From Methanobrevibacter millerae (GTDB taxonomy: Archaea; Methanobacteriota; Methanobacteria; Methanobacteriales; Methanobacteriaceae), in contig NZ_CP011266.1 in NCBI RefSeq assembly GCF_001477655.1, positions 1,782,001 to 1,846,000 of the forward strand: a stretch of DNA of 64,000 nt, read 5' to 3'. A program made the position numbers and the translations under genes. A model generated the notes under the pieces. It saw only the letters and a program-made list of their open reading frames with translations. It was not told the origin of the DNA and did not search any database. Numbering within the stretch: position 1 is the first letter of the stretch; the number at the start of each line of letters is the position of its first letter. This document shows, in pieces, positions 15,001-20,920 of this stretch.

Positions 15001-18000
15001 AAGTACAGTTGTTGAATGTTACATAATCACTTCCAGTCATGTATGCTCCACCACCACGACGTGCGGAGTTGGAATCTATGAAAGTACAGTTATATACTAA
15101 ACCTGTATCTCCACTCCAAAGGATAGTACCACCATCTCCGCCGAAGTACTGGTCAGTTGCCCAGTCAACAGGAGAAATAATGGAATCAGTAATATTAATA
15201 ATAGTTTCATCTAATTTTTCCCAGTGATATCCGTCGCCGGTTGCATTTTTAACAGCAACATAAGATACGAAGTAATCACGATTATCAGATAATGTTTCAT
15301 TGATTACATATAATTTATTTAAGTTATCAGCAGTAGGGGTTGTTTTTAAGAAATCCTCGTGAGATTCATTGTATAAAATTATATCCTCTCTGGTGATAGC
15401 CCAGATGTATTCCCAAGAAGTACCTGTTGCCCTGTTATTATTAAATTTGGAATTTTTAACAGTACCATTGTCACCGTGCCAGAATATAGCACCACCATTA
15501 CGTTTAGCTGTGTTGTTAATGAATGTTACATTATCTACAAGACCGTTTTGAGCACCTTCAAACCAATCGATAGCACCACCATTGGTACCTGCTACGTTAT
15601 GGGCAAAGTATGAGTCTTTAAATGTAGTGTTTTCACAAGGTTCGGTTTCACTGCCCTGCAAGAAGATAGCTCCACCACGTTTAGCAGCAGTATTGTTTAC
15701 AAAGTTGGAGTATTCTACATCACCTAAAGCACCAGACCATATGATTGCACCACCATCACCACCATAGGTAACTTTACCATCAGGAGTAGTAGCATTAGCA
15801 ATACCTAAAGCTGTGTTATTATAAAATTTAGACCATGAAATTGTACCGTTATGACCATTCCAGTAAATAGCACCACCAGAACGATTTGCAGTATTGTCTA
15901 TGAATGTAACATTGTATACAATACCATTGTGAGCACCTTTGTTCCAGTCAATAGCACCACCATTAGTACCTGCAGTGTTGTTTTTAAAGTATGAATCAGT
16001 AAAGTTGGTATCTGTACAATTTGCATCAATGGTTCCCTGCAAGTAGACTGCTCCACCACGTTTAGCAGCAACGTTATCTTCAAATCTACAATCATCTACA
16101 CTACCATAAGAACCAATCCAAATGACAGCACCACCGTCACCACCATAAGTAACGACATTAAATGCATCACTAGCATTAGCAATACCTAAAGCCCTGTTAC
16201 CAGTAAAGTTAGCACGAATAATATCACCATACTCACCGTTCCAGTACACAGCACCACCAGATCTTTTTGCAGTGTTATTAATGAAAGTAACATTTTCCAC
16301 AAGACCATCATGAGCACCTTTGTTCCAGTCAATAGCACCACCATTAGTACCTGCAGTATTTCTTATAAATTCAGAGTTAGTAAAGTTAGTGTTAGAACAG
16401 TTTTCACGTCCGTTAGCCTGTAAGTATACAGCCCCACCACGTTTAGCTGCTTCGTTATCTTCAAATGTACAGTTGTCTACTTCTCCTTCAGAACCTATCC
16501 AAATGACAGCACCACCGTCACCACCATAGGTAATGTTGCCGAATGCATCTTTTGCGGATGCAGTTCCTAATGCTTTGTTTCCTGTAAAGTTGGAATGTTT
16601 AATTTCACCGTTTTTACCATTCCAATATATAGCCCCACCTGACCTTTTAGCAGTGTTTTGTTCGAAAACTGCATATAACAAATGACCGTCTTCAGCACCT
16701 TCGTGCCAGTCAATAGCACCACCGTTAGTACCTGCAGTGTTTTCTTTAAAGTAAACATTTGAAAATGTAGTGTTAGTACAATTACCATGACTACAGTTTT
16801 GTAAATATACTGCTCCACCACGCATAGATGCATTATTACCTACAAAACTACAATTGATTACAGTACCATTTAAACCAGACCATATGATTGCACCACCATC
16901 ACCAATATTACCACGAGTATCATTAGTTATACCTTTAGCAACGTTGTTAGTGAAGTTTGAGTGTAATATTTCACCATTGTGACCACTCCAGAATACTGCA
17001 CCACCATTACTATTAGCTATGTTATTAGTGAATGTAGAATAATAAATATTACCTTCGTGTGAACCACTGTTCCAGTCAACAGCACCACCATTTAAACCAG
17101 CATAATTATCATTAAAACTACTATGATCTACAGTAATATTAGTACAGTTTTCAGTACTGTTACCATGCAGAAATATAGCTCCACCACGATTAGCAGCGTA
17201 GTTATTAGTAAAATTACAGTTATCATTAATAAGACCGTGACTACCTACCCATACGATAGCACCACCGTCTCCACCACCATAGATACCACCAATGTAGCTT
17301 TTAACTTCACCAGTAGCATTATTGTTTATAAATGTAGAGTTACTTACAGTACCATAGTGACCACTCCAATGTACTGCACCACCACTACGTTTAGCAGTGT
17401 TATTAGTAAATATTGAATCTATAATATAACCATAATTAGCACCTGCAGCCCAATCAACAGCACCACCATTATAACCAGCAATGTTGTCAATAAAGGTACA
17501 AAGTTCAAAACCAGTATTATTGTTTAAAGGATTATAAGATGTATTGGTTGAAAATACTGCACCACCATGTTGTTTAGCAATATTACCAATAAATGTACAG
17601 TTATATGCATAACTATCCCAACCTCTCATTACCATAGCACCACCATTACCAGGATAAGTGGTAAACTGACCTTTAGCTTCATTATATTTGAAAGTAGAAT
17701 CAGTAATATGGAAATTTTTACTTTGCATACCAATACCACCAGCAGAACCGCCAGCAGTGTTATTGCTTATTGTACAATTAGTTATAGTAACATATTCTAA
17801 ATAATTAGCACTACTACCAATTGCACCACCATTCAAACCAGCTTCATTCTTGATGAAAGTAGAATGACTAATAGCACTATTATTTGCATTTATAAATACT
17901 GCACCAGCACCACCAGACTGTTCATTATTAGGATTCTTTATAGCTTTGTTACCTTCAAAGTAAGAATTGGTAATTGTACTTCCAGAACCAACTAAACATA

Positions 18001-18562
18001 CAGCACCACCATTAGCATAATATGCAGTATTATTAATAAATTTACAATTGTCAATATGAACTACACCTGAACCAAGCACAGCACCACCTTGACCAGGAAT
18101 ACCATTAGCTGCTTGAGAATAACCGTTGATAAATGTAATTCCAGTTAATGTTACTGTATTTGCCTGAGCAATACGGAATGCTCTTGCCTGATTAGAAGCA
18201 TCAATCGTATATCCATTACCAATAATCTCTACATTCCTATTAATTAGAATACCAGTAGCATATGCATCGTCTGTTCCACTGACAAAGGTATAATTCTTAC
18301 CTAATGTAATTACAGAATCTGTACTACCAGCAATTAAATTATTAAGTTCAGTAAATGATCCCCCACCTACACCTAAGGTTTCATTATTTTGAGAAGGCGA
18401 ATACGATAAAAGATCATTACTACTATCGACAACTTCAATTGTTGAAGCTGAAGTTACATTAGTATTTGTGCTATTTGAGCTAACATCAGCAGCCATTACA
18501 GCCTGACAAGAACAAATAAAGCACAATATTATGCAAATTAATATAATTTCTCTTTTATTCAT
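1..18562 (-). CDS. Giant secreted adhesin-like protein, beta-helix plus Ig-like repeats (3' end outside window)
   Basis: I read this frame from the ATG at 18562 to base 1 and found no in-frame stop, so at least 6,187 residues are encoded and the C-terminus lies outside. Residues 1-25 are a signal peptide (hydrophobic IILICIILCFIC, cleavage near VMA-AD). From about residue 65 to 2490, and again from about 2705 to 4100, come beta-helix turns with recurring NNTA..GGAI(Y/F)W motifs; between them lies a non-helical segment of about 200 residues. From about residue 4130 onward it consists of Ig-like (Big_3-type) domains of roughly 88 residues with F.V....Y.G...Y.V patterns. GAGGGATG at 18570-18577 is a plausible ribosome site. 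Such adhesin-like proteins are abundant in Methanobrevibacter and are thought to mediate contact with other cells or surfaces. The cell-wall anchor, if any, is not visible. The role is family inference; the architecture is seen. Confidence 0.93.
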   Translation of the reverse strand, partial: MNKREIILICIILCFICSCQAVMAADVSSNSTNTNVTSASTIEVVDSSNDLLSYSPSQNNETLGVGGGSFTELNNLIAGSTDSVITLGKNYTFVSGTDDAYATGILINRNVEIIGNGYTIDASNQARAFRIAQANTVTLTGITFINGYSQAANGIPGQGGAVLGSGVVHIDNCKFINNTAYYANGGAVCLVGSGSTITNSYFEGNKAIKNPNNEQSGGAGAVFINANNSAISHSTFIKNEAGLNGGAIGSSANYLEYVTITNCTISNNTAGGSAGGIGMQSKNFHITDSTFKYNEAKGQFTTYPGNGGAMVMRGWDSYAYNCTFIGNIAKQHGGAVFSTNTSYNPLNNNTGFELCTFIDNIAGYNGGAVDWAAGANYGYIIDSIFTNNTAKRSGGAVHWSGHYGTVSNSTFINNNATGEVKSYIGGIYGGGDGGAIVWVGSHGLINDNCNFTNNYAANRGGAIFLHGNSTENCTNITVDHSSFNDNYAGLNGGAVDWNSGSHEGNIYYSTFTNNIANSNGGAVFWSGHNGEILHSNFTNNVAKGITNDTRGNIGDGGAIIWSGLNGTVINCSFVGNNASMRGGAVYLQNCSHGNCTNTTFSNVYFKENTAGTNGGAIDWHEGAEDGHLLYAVFEQNTAKRSGGAIYWNGKNGEIKHSNFTGNKALGTASAKDAFGNITYGGDGGAVIWIGSEGEVDNCTFEDNEAAKRGGAVYLQANGRENCSNTNFTNSEFIRNTAGTNGGAIDWNKGAHDGLVENVTFINNTAKRSGGAVYWNGEYGDIIRANFTGNRALGIANASDAFNVVTYGGDGGAVIWIGSYGSVDDCRFEDNVAAKRGGAVYLQGTIDANCTDTNFTDSYFKNNTAGTNGGAIDWNKGAHNGIVYNVTFIDNTANRSGGAIYWNGHNGTISWSKFYNNTALGIANATTPDGKVTYGGDGGAIIWSGALGDVEYSNFVNNTAAKRGGAIFLQGSETEPCENTTFKDSYFAHNVAGTNGGAIDWFEGAQNGLVDNVTFINNTAKRNGGAIFWHGDNGTVKNSKFNNNRATGTSWEYIWAITREDIILYNESHEDFLKTTPTADNLNKLYVINETLSDNRDYFVSYVAVKNATGDGYHWEKLDETIINITDSIISPVDWATDQYFGGDGGTILWSGDTGLVYNCTFIDSNSARRGGGAYMTGSDYVTFNNCTFTNCTSGTNGGGVDWLAGANYGKIHNTIFNNTRAARSAGAIYYDGDYGEIINITIINATSNGGSLKVSKDGLVNYAGWDSSHWDTNTTGGDAGAIMITGDHLYIYNATFTDCISVGRGGAVFLQDNKNATFELCIFEGNYAKGIANNTWPNYTQERNDDNEDTKVNYRLTGHGGAISFDVNAKDCKIIDVKFYNNGARRNGGAINFDQGSTNNTIKNSEFINNTVYDDGGAINFDHGADLCTVSNVIFYNNTALGKSGSTSKGGTICLVGNNVTIENSKFTLGNVYADTGAKDNETWGGAMFVTGNYTIIKNTTFENCSALEDGGALYVIGDDCKMYNSSFKNNHAGDDGGAIYWEGDYGFMYNITCSNNTVTGKTKTSAHSKGGTLALTGNNAVVDKSRFELSSAIFDGGAIYATGNYVNITNSEFEKCMVTQGNEANQIYGGGSIFLLGNYSNILNCSFQRSNAKEGGVIYVQGNNANLKGIVTDFTYALDGGAFYIKGANATISESSITRTNATKNYGGSIYVEGVNAVINTTNFTMNFAKTNGGSIYVKGVNATIDSSYFLRNNATVNGGAIYVEGDSTHILNSKVSQSHANENGGGIEVSGKDAYIYGTDIMMTSSKYGGAIYVSGYNATIEKSRFNMTSAAQHGGAIYISGKNALINNSNISMSNASYSGGAVYIQGLSATIENSAFSDTLAKLGSSFTGNSDPTKATPDNTNMGGAIYIGDNYAKIRNSSFTNSAAYYGGILFLQGQFCDVINSSLDKGYSYRDGGAYFSKGINSNVYDSNFTNNVARNDGGALFWLGSKYNYVNGSIFTNNTAKGDPGHSTKGGGAIYFAEGGSYCGISYSKFFNNSAVTNSKADGGAILWDKSSHIFIDHCLFDGNFANSTSPAGNWIQGGVLYARPGTNLTISNNIFQNCWSLKEAGALYLQTGDRNGLITLINNTFINNTAYGNETEDTNLGGGAILLKSVGKITIVNATFINNSANFGGGIVIDSSITECSITNATFDGNKATIGTGCGDGGSIYAKKAFTANNLIMSNGEAARNGGGMYVSNVEMTYNNFTFINNSAANGGGLYWDRAGVTIEDMTFINNSAVISGGAIFIPAGSSTSSWVYVLNNIFTGNSANSGGAIYAIGNSIIISQNNFTNNSASYRGGAIFIPVSNNGVDIGYSNFTGNKAAADGGAIFIGSKGYDNRKIHDCNFINNSAVDDGGAIYVANIDKEIINCYFDGNKADGDGGAVYVAAVQGGKITDSTFTNSLAQNGGAVYYAGTTNVDGALKIVNDTFLKNIAIYNGGAVLYLVGNGPDKYRDYNNFDGIGIPVDGGRTTVKANNTNIEFISTSLFEYNEDYMLRLRVISDWLNPYITVYIDNPRDWNRYGLRVVMKLINSTTHEEIRTIIINESNIDTHRRDGMIYASFGNLIKNETYNITVSFEDYNYLYKVNSTVAQAHGEIIGEFKLLQKLIDDAVKRGDRELVLNRTFTFTPFYEGNHENMDDRCINLTNIPYAFTIRGEGFVIDAAGYSRIFNITSSNVTIDNVILVGGNASGEYGDRIDMGGAIFWAGPNGIISNSIIEHNNATIGGGIYYNVTAPDCQIINTTFVENTAVTHGGAIDCNASRMGLFNTTFDGNFAYIGAALCREINATEGHGKNNTFIGNYAEYAGAALAWINATRISIDDYHFYNNHVGYSGGAIYVGEGSKNCEILNCIFDNNWVENETDGHGGAIEWYSEKGLVYNSEFTNNRAYDGGAIYVGSASGEINITKSTFHDNIAVTTGGAISINASAVTVNASNFYNNNATRGGALFVGGVGTDNYIYGSVFEGNNAISTTETAMNGLGGAIYWVASSGTIVDTRFTDNHADYGGGVYFGENSINSRIENCLFEGNDAKYNGGAIDCNASSMYLTNTVFDGNVAQFGAALCRETNAKSGSGANNTFKNNHAIVVGAALGWMGSIGITIKNYTFINNSADVAGGAIYVSPTSHNCSVIDCNFEDNYVTNITNGWTGGEQFSWTAWDGTRMDYVTEWTTNTSKIATADVFATETIFYYNTQEDIDNALGNGGAITIYGANATVENTNFTGSSARLGGAIHVGATSGHTILNHTIFTSNVALERGGAVNLHASGVHIDDGKFYDNLAVNGSAIYVGGLGTENKVHESIFRGNNATDYGGAIYWVAYVGEIYNSEFTQNNARWGGGIYFNGNSANTNVVNSTFKSNSAVKNGGAIECNASNIGIYNLTFEENIAGEYGAALCREINATSGHGTNNTFIRNHAGISGAALAWMGVTDIHIVDYKFIDNTAETSGGAIFINKGSNNDIIENCTFEGNYLTNLTEGHNGGAIDCRGENLTIDYVDFTNNGAYTGGAVYMASDSKNIRIFNSNFTSNYAMGDGGALGLKAESLTINNTIFKSNTAVRHGGALYAGGNGTNNTIRYTTFEDNSAGDHGGAIDWLSSAGIFEFINFRANTAEYGGGIYLNGVSSNSRLNSVYFIENRATKNGGAIDCNASMMGLNNTIFISNYAGEYGAALCREANATGGFGGNNSFIKNHAEIAGAALAWLGVDGININNYKFINNTAELSGGAIYVRGDSPNCKVRNSYFENNRVNDVQDGQGGAIDWLGENGYIYNSTFKDSFANTGGTLFITSNNMNITLSNFTGSRALGEGGVILLMSNNTTITDSIFEFSVALERGGVISAYDAYNATISDCKFYSNVAAGYIDSSDRYYGDGGTISWINGNNLKIINSEFNDTQAHAYGGSLYIVNVNDSSIFNTSFNGMLAVQDGGAIYWGNSTNVTIDLCNITSSSATSRGGAIYVENINDARIINSNFDDVSTPWGNGGTLYIDGNVTLYNDTFTNFKASTGYAGAIYFCNGNSTLSNSSFDGIDAIWINKDATLKMTKNNITADIKNKNTTYLTTPYNIVTNPVPYSVWNDGNLTLDKNNFDCVIFNDEGIIDSPTVIKILDNTTVYAEWNSNFTFWASIYDDNNNTIISVSKLNTTNDVEHGWYPMSYNAWTTQVYYNGTFHISGKDVGLPNAAVYNGTLNVLVDTTLLLDVEQINEGEHVTITATVPQDPNTITGNVTFDVNGETYIRELIKGIATLDLYNLTANTYHVTATYSGDVNHFECQNTTQFVVKLRDTWVIISIQNYTYGIYGSANITSNGNGTIRIYFNGRYEDFQLVNGTFNLTFDQILDPGLYWMSVTYIEDGYYKYAMNQTSFEVYLLNTTITVNTTNITYGENEIINVTVNENATGFIAVRIGSQIYVAYINEGVANFNISGLNVGTYTAHVTFFSTDNQFNGNSTDATFKVGPTGNFTIDVKVDNITYGQNATVRVLVATDAVGNVTIYVDGVDKGTVNLTNGVATLDVADLVGGDHVVNVTYNGGPRYTPKDKNNTVFNVGPNTSWKVTITDFEYNPYGEYSKINITDIPQDIKGENLTIKIDGVSYVVPINRTTNSATLRLNNLSAGLHSATVNYDGDENYGKISQEFRPSIPQATPTITLTQNGTDLIATVSGNTTGNVTFYTRGNEYTIKLVNGNATLKNNLTFGLNDVVAIYNGDKNYTSARIMETFEIEKQNVTITIKDITSVIYVGNKVIFNATLNETVTGDVVFTINGVNYTVAVNNANVATYTYTPVNNATLTVVATFNGNDKYNRNSSAAKQFNVAKIATDIDVAVKVPVKVGEDAVITVTMNPSINTTVTLTVDGKEYYVAVVNGKGGFNASGLNSGIHKVNVTYAGDYKYIASNDTTTFTMGNATLDVNVTALNVTVKENTSFVINVTDKFNGNVSIKVGDDVLYNGTVEALVIGNILPVAGDKVATVVFYGDDNYDELTLNNVRFTVSRVTPEISVVVDDVTYPAKALATITVGNKANGTVNITVDGKKFKGTVTNGVGTIDLEGLSAGAKVASVEFFSTDDYNNNVTASAKFNINKNTSGIGIDVKELYKVGDDIVITLNPVNSTGAVTVTINGKEYTVTNNVITIDGGLPAGEYIVNAVLAGDENYTGSGASKTFNVEKRDITVTLDDVTDIKVGTPVTFTAELNEPVTGDVVFTINGVNYTVAVSNADVATYTYTPLNNATLTVVATFNGNNKFNKNSSAVKQFNVGRISTDINVTTSPIYVGENAVFDIEMNPSINTTVTLKVDDETYDVAIINGKGSFNVSGLANKTYEINVIFVGDDKYMGVSNVTTLKVNKLVDYNINVTVGDINFGENETIVVVLPADVDPTKLVVKVNGTEKAYTIVNGVATVVVPGLSAGKYEVNVTYTGDDKYASKNNNSNIFKVNPSATYDIILAVENHTYGENTIFTVTLPNDVTENVTIKIDGKNYSVKPNANGVATLTLNNISGGLHTFAATYGGDGNYSKSSKSTTFVIGRAASSIDVNFTTPKLVDDKVLINVSMGQKINGTVILTVGDNNYTVVITNGNGSYVISGVVNTTYAIKAVFAGNENYTASTSTIKNLAVNKVPIEVDISLDKSVINVGENAVVTVELNQTINTTVAVKVNGKEYIVGIVNGKGSLNLSDLANATYTINATFKGDAKYLTNSSSILTLKVNKVPTEIDVTVKTPITYGSDAVISIELNATINTTVKLSVDGKLYDVAIVKGKGSFNASGLTSGKHEVNVTYAGDDKYVASNDTAIFTVGNATLNVNVTAQNVTVEQNTTFIIDVVDFNGNVSISVDGDVLYNGTVKGIIGATKLLAGDKVATVVFYGDDNYDELTLNNVRFTVSRVTPEISVVVDDVTYPAKAVATITVGNKANGTVNITVDGKKFKGTVTNGVGTIDLEGLSAGAKVASVEFFSTDDYNNNVTASAKFNINKNTSGIGIDVKELYKVGDDIVITLNPVNSTGAVTVTINGKEYTVTNNVITIDGGLPAGEYIVNAVLAGDENYTGSGASKTFNVEKHDITVTLDDVTDIKVGTPVTFTAELNEPVTGDVVFTINGVNYTVAVSNADVATYTYTPLNNATLTVVATFNGNDKFNKNSSAAKVFNVDRIATDIVVTSNSPIYVGDDAVISIELDAAINTTVS
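132..979. repeat. Internal near-identical repeat, copy A, of the adhesin Ig-like region
   Basis: These 848 bases match 2772-3619 at every position except three (154 C versus T, 372 T versus C, 835 C versus G). The offset is exactly 2,640 bp, or 880 codons, so the frame is kept. Sequence on both sides diverges at once. It encodes about three Ig-like domains of the giant adhesin. Confidence 0.95.
2772..3619. repeat. Internal near-identical repeat, copy B, of the adhesin Ig-like region
   Basis: Partner of the copy at 132-979 (three mismatches in 848 bases). A third, clearly diverged relative begins near 4093, half the spacing again (1,320 bp), so the array has a coarse period of about 440 codons. 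Near-identity of only one pair points to recent duplication or gene conversion rather than ancient repeat structure. Confidence 0.95.
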
Positions 18563-18640
18563 AATACAACATCCCTCTTTTATTTTTGACATATATTTAT
18601 TACAATGCCATAGAGAGCTTATAATGACATATATTTATTA
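18563..18640 (-). promoter_or_regulatory. Promoter region of the giant adhesin with two exact 16-bp direct repeats
   Basis: The sequence tgacatatatttatta occurs exactly at 18587-18602 and 18625-18640, 38 bp apart. Read on the minus strand each copy contains a TATA-like AATAAATATA. The proximal copy would place a start site only a few bases before the ATG; the distal one would give a leader of about 45 nt containing the ribosome site at 18570-18577. They may be tandem promoters or paired regulator sites; the sequence cannot decide. Confidence 0.5.
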
Positions 18641-19052
18641 TATTATTAATTAATATAGTTTTACATTTCAAACTAACCTAAAAAAATAAAAAAAATATAA
18701 AAATTAAGATAAAAAATAAACATTACATAAATAAAATGTATACAAAAAAATATTTTTTAAATGATTATTAATATAAATTAAACAACATTTTTTTTAAAAA
18801 AAAATTGAAAAATCATGACTGTTTTCAAAAAGAAATGAAATTTTAAAACATTGCAAAAATAGTATTTTTAAACAAGTGCATGTATATGAAATTTAATCAA
18901 TTTAGTATTTTTTTTAAAAGGTAAAAAATACAAAAAAAGAAGAATGAAAATAAGTCAAAATGAAAAAATCACTTCAAATAAATGAAAGATATATTGCAAA
19001 TAATAAGACAAAATATTAACAAATTTATAATACTGACCTATACAAAATCCGT
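18641..19052. other. Very AT-rich intergenic stretch, no gene seen
   Basis: About 410 bases of A- and T-runs between the adhesin promoter and the end of the zinc-ribbon protein gene. I see no open frame of useful length, no convincing RNA fold and no repeat beyond homopolymer runs. It may hold distal control sequence for the adhesin. Confidence 0.6.
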
Positions 19053-19484
19053 TTAAATTGAATTATTTTGAGCATATGAATTATCCTTGAAAAAATTGCT
19101 GAACGTATCATAGATTTCCGTATCATTCTGTTTTTGGCTAGAAGAGCCATAGGTATATGATGGATAGTAGGTATATTCAACATCTTCTCCAGCGGAAGAT
19201 GCAAGATTATTATTAATAAAATCATCAAATGAAGAGGAACTTCCCTGCACATTGGACGGACTATTAAAGAAAATCCCACTGAAGGCAAAAGATGACAATA
19301 TTATAATGACAACCAAACCCAAAATGGATAAAATCATAATCTGATTTCTAGTGCTTAGATTGAATTTATTTGATTTTGAATCAGAATTCTTATCAAATTC
19401 CATATTATATGGCAATTTAGCACCGCATTTTCTGCAGTATTTTGTTTTATAATCAATCTCGCAACCACATTTCGGGCAATACAT
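19053..19484 (-). CDS. Zinc-ribbon membrane protein, hypothetical
   Basis: The 143-residue product starts with a zinc ribbon: C3-x2-C6 and C17-x2-C20, the second knuckle reading CRKCG. A charged linker follows, then one hydrophobic helix at about residues 48-72 (IMILSILGLVVIIILSSF) and a Ser/Asn/Tyr-rich tail of about 70 residues. This matches the common archaeal layout of a cytoplasmic zinc ribbon, one membrane span and a short outer domain. No enzyme motif is visible and the function is unknown. It lies alone between the adhesin and the GCS2-like gene, about 40 bp downstream of the latter on the same strand, so it could be the last gene of that operon. Fold confidence is high, function confidence none. 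Confidence 0.75.
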   Translation of the reverse strand: MYCPKCGCEIDYKTKYCRKCGAKLPYNMEFDKNSDSKSNKFNLSTRNQIMILSILGLVVIIILSSFAFSGIFFNSPSNVQGSSSSFDDFINNNLASSAGEDVEYTYYPSYTYGSSSQKQNDTEIYDTFSNFFKDNSYAQNNSI

Positions 19485-19522
19485 AATATTATTTATATTA
19501 AGTTCTAATATTTAAATTGAAA

Positions 19523-20920
19523 TTATAATGCTTCTAACTTTCCATAATCTTCAATTATCTTTTCTAATCTTACACCATTATTAATAGAATTAATAAATGA
19601 TTTTCCCGGATTCGTGTGATTTTTAATACGTCCATATAATGTTTTTAAAAAGATTTCTTCACCGATTCCCCTTTCTTTTAATCCGTCACTTGCCAAATCA
19701 ACAATCTCTCTTGTTAACCTGCATAAATCATTTTTATCAATGAATGAGGGAATGTCTCTTTGTATGAATAGCTTTCTAAGTTCACTTGCAGTGTATCCCT
19801 TATGATAAATCACATCATCATTTTTTATTATTTCATCCATTTCATCCAATTTATCCTTAAGACCCAGATGAAATGCCGCAACACACATGGAATCACGAAT
19901 CGGCTGAGTGCAAATGCTTCTAAACTCAATCGTTCCTCTGAATGTTAAATTAATAAACTTGAATGGTCGCAAATAGTTTATGTCCTCAAGGCATGGTCTG
20001 ATATCAATTTTGCGATATTTTCCTTTGCAGTAAATTTCCCCGCTTACAAACTCCCTGGAATAGTAGTCAAGCAAATTTATTGATGGGAAATTGATATAGG
20101 CACCGTCACGCATTACACAATAGATGTTTAAAGACTCGAGATATGCCTGCAAATCATCAAGGTCCTTAAAATCAACATCATACCCCCCGATATTATGTGG
20201 ATTTACTCCGTGCGTTGAATATTCCCATAGGATATCCCTGAAGCATGTCAAGGTATTGTCTTCCCCAAAAAGTACTGAATTTGAAAACAACAGTGCCTTG
20301 ATTGGCTCGATTTTTGAAAAAACATTGATTGTTTTGACCAGATTGTCCTTGTGAACATCCAGCTGTACCTGTGAAGCTGATGAAAACATACCATATTCAG
20401 GATATTCATGAAACTGCATGCGGATATTCTTATAATTCTTATAGGATTTCAAATGATGATAAAGCATCAAATATCTCTCAGAGGGAATTGGCTGATTTAG
20501 ATTATATTTCCTATACGGATTGATTCCCATTCCGGTCAGGGTATGGTTATACTCCTGAAAGGATTTCTTTACAAAATTATAAAACTCACTGAAACGCTCA
20601 TTTATGGAAAACAGATCCTTTTCTTTACCCATTGCAAATTCAATGTTATTGTATGAACAGTCATAGCATAATATATCATCAGTTTTGGAATTTTTCAGGG
20701 AAAATACGTTGCCGTCAAAATCTATCCCGTCAGTTTTAAAATCAGGATACTCATTTTGAAATTTGTCGGTTACCTTATGAACAACATCAAAGTTTACTGC
20801 CTTTTTATCAAGATTGATAATGGGAATTTCAATTTCCACACCAATATAATTCTTCTTTTGGGTTGTTGGCTTTATAAACTCATTATACAATTTATATTTA
20901 ACCAAATCTTCAGTTTTCAT
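19523..20920 (-). CDS. Glutamate-cysteine ligase-like protein (GCS2 family)
   Basis: With the start chosen here the protein has 465 residues. It shows the GCS2 pattern of carboxylate-amine ligases: G27-V-E-I-E31 near the N-terminus, a central GMGINPYRKYNLNQPIPSERY segment, QVQLDV, and GTIEFRSICTQP in the C-terminal third. The family joins an amine to the gamma-carboxyl of glutamate using ATP; gamma-glutamylcysteine is the classical product, but the true substrate cannot be read here. Upstream in-frame starts exist (20947, 20929). I prefer the ATG at 20920 because ATGAAAACTGA overlaps the stop of the preceding amidotransferase gene by 11 bases, the usual sign of translational coupling. The pairing recalls EgtA/EgtC of ergothioneine synthesis, though no other Egt gene is visible. 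Confidence 0.75.
   Translation of the reverse strand: MKTEDLVKYKLYNEFIKPTTQKKNYIGVEIEIPIINLDKKAVNFDVVHKVTDKFQNEYPDFKTDGIDFDGNVFSLKNSKTDDILCYDCSYNNIEFAMGKEKDLFSINERFSEFYNFVKKSFQEYNHTLTGMGINPYRKYNLNQPIPSERYLMLYHHLKSYKNYKNIRMQFHEYPEYGMFSSASQVQLDVHKDNLVKTINVFSKIEPIKALLFSNSVLFGEDNTLTCFRDILWEYSTHGVNPHNIGGYDVDFKDLDDLQAYLESLNIYCVMRDGAYINFPSINLLDYYSREFVSGEIYCKGKYRKIDIRPCLEDINYLRPFKFINLTFRGTIEFRSICTQPIRDSMCVAAFHLGLKDKLDEMDEIIKNDDVIYHKGYTASELRKLFIQRDIPSFIDKNDLCRLTREIVDLASDGLKERGIGEEIFLKTLYGRIKNHTNPGKSFINSINNGVRLEKIIEDYGKLEAL

Noticed and set aside
15100-17400. Regular repeats that could suggest a CRISPR array
   Set aside because: Repeats are coding, imperfect, in frame and translate to beta-helix turns; there are no short identical repeats separated by unique spacers, and no cas genes.
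1-18500. Many open frames of 60-120 codons on the plus strand and other minus-strand frames within the adhesin region
   Set aside because: They arise from the biased repeat codons of the giant minus-strand gene; none has a ribosome site or a recognisable product.
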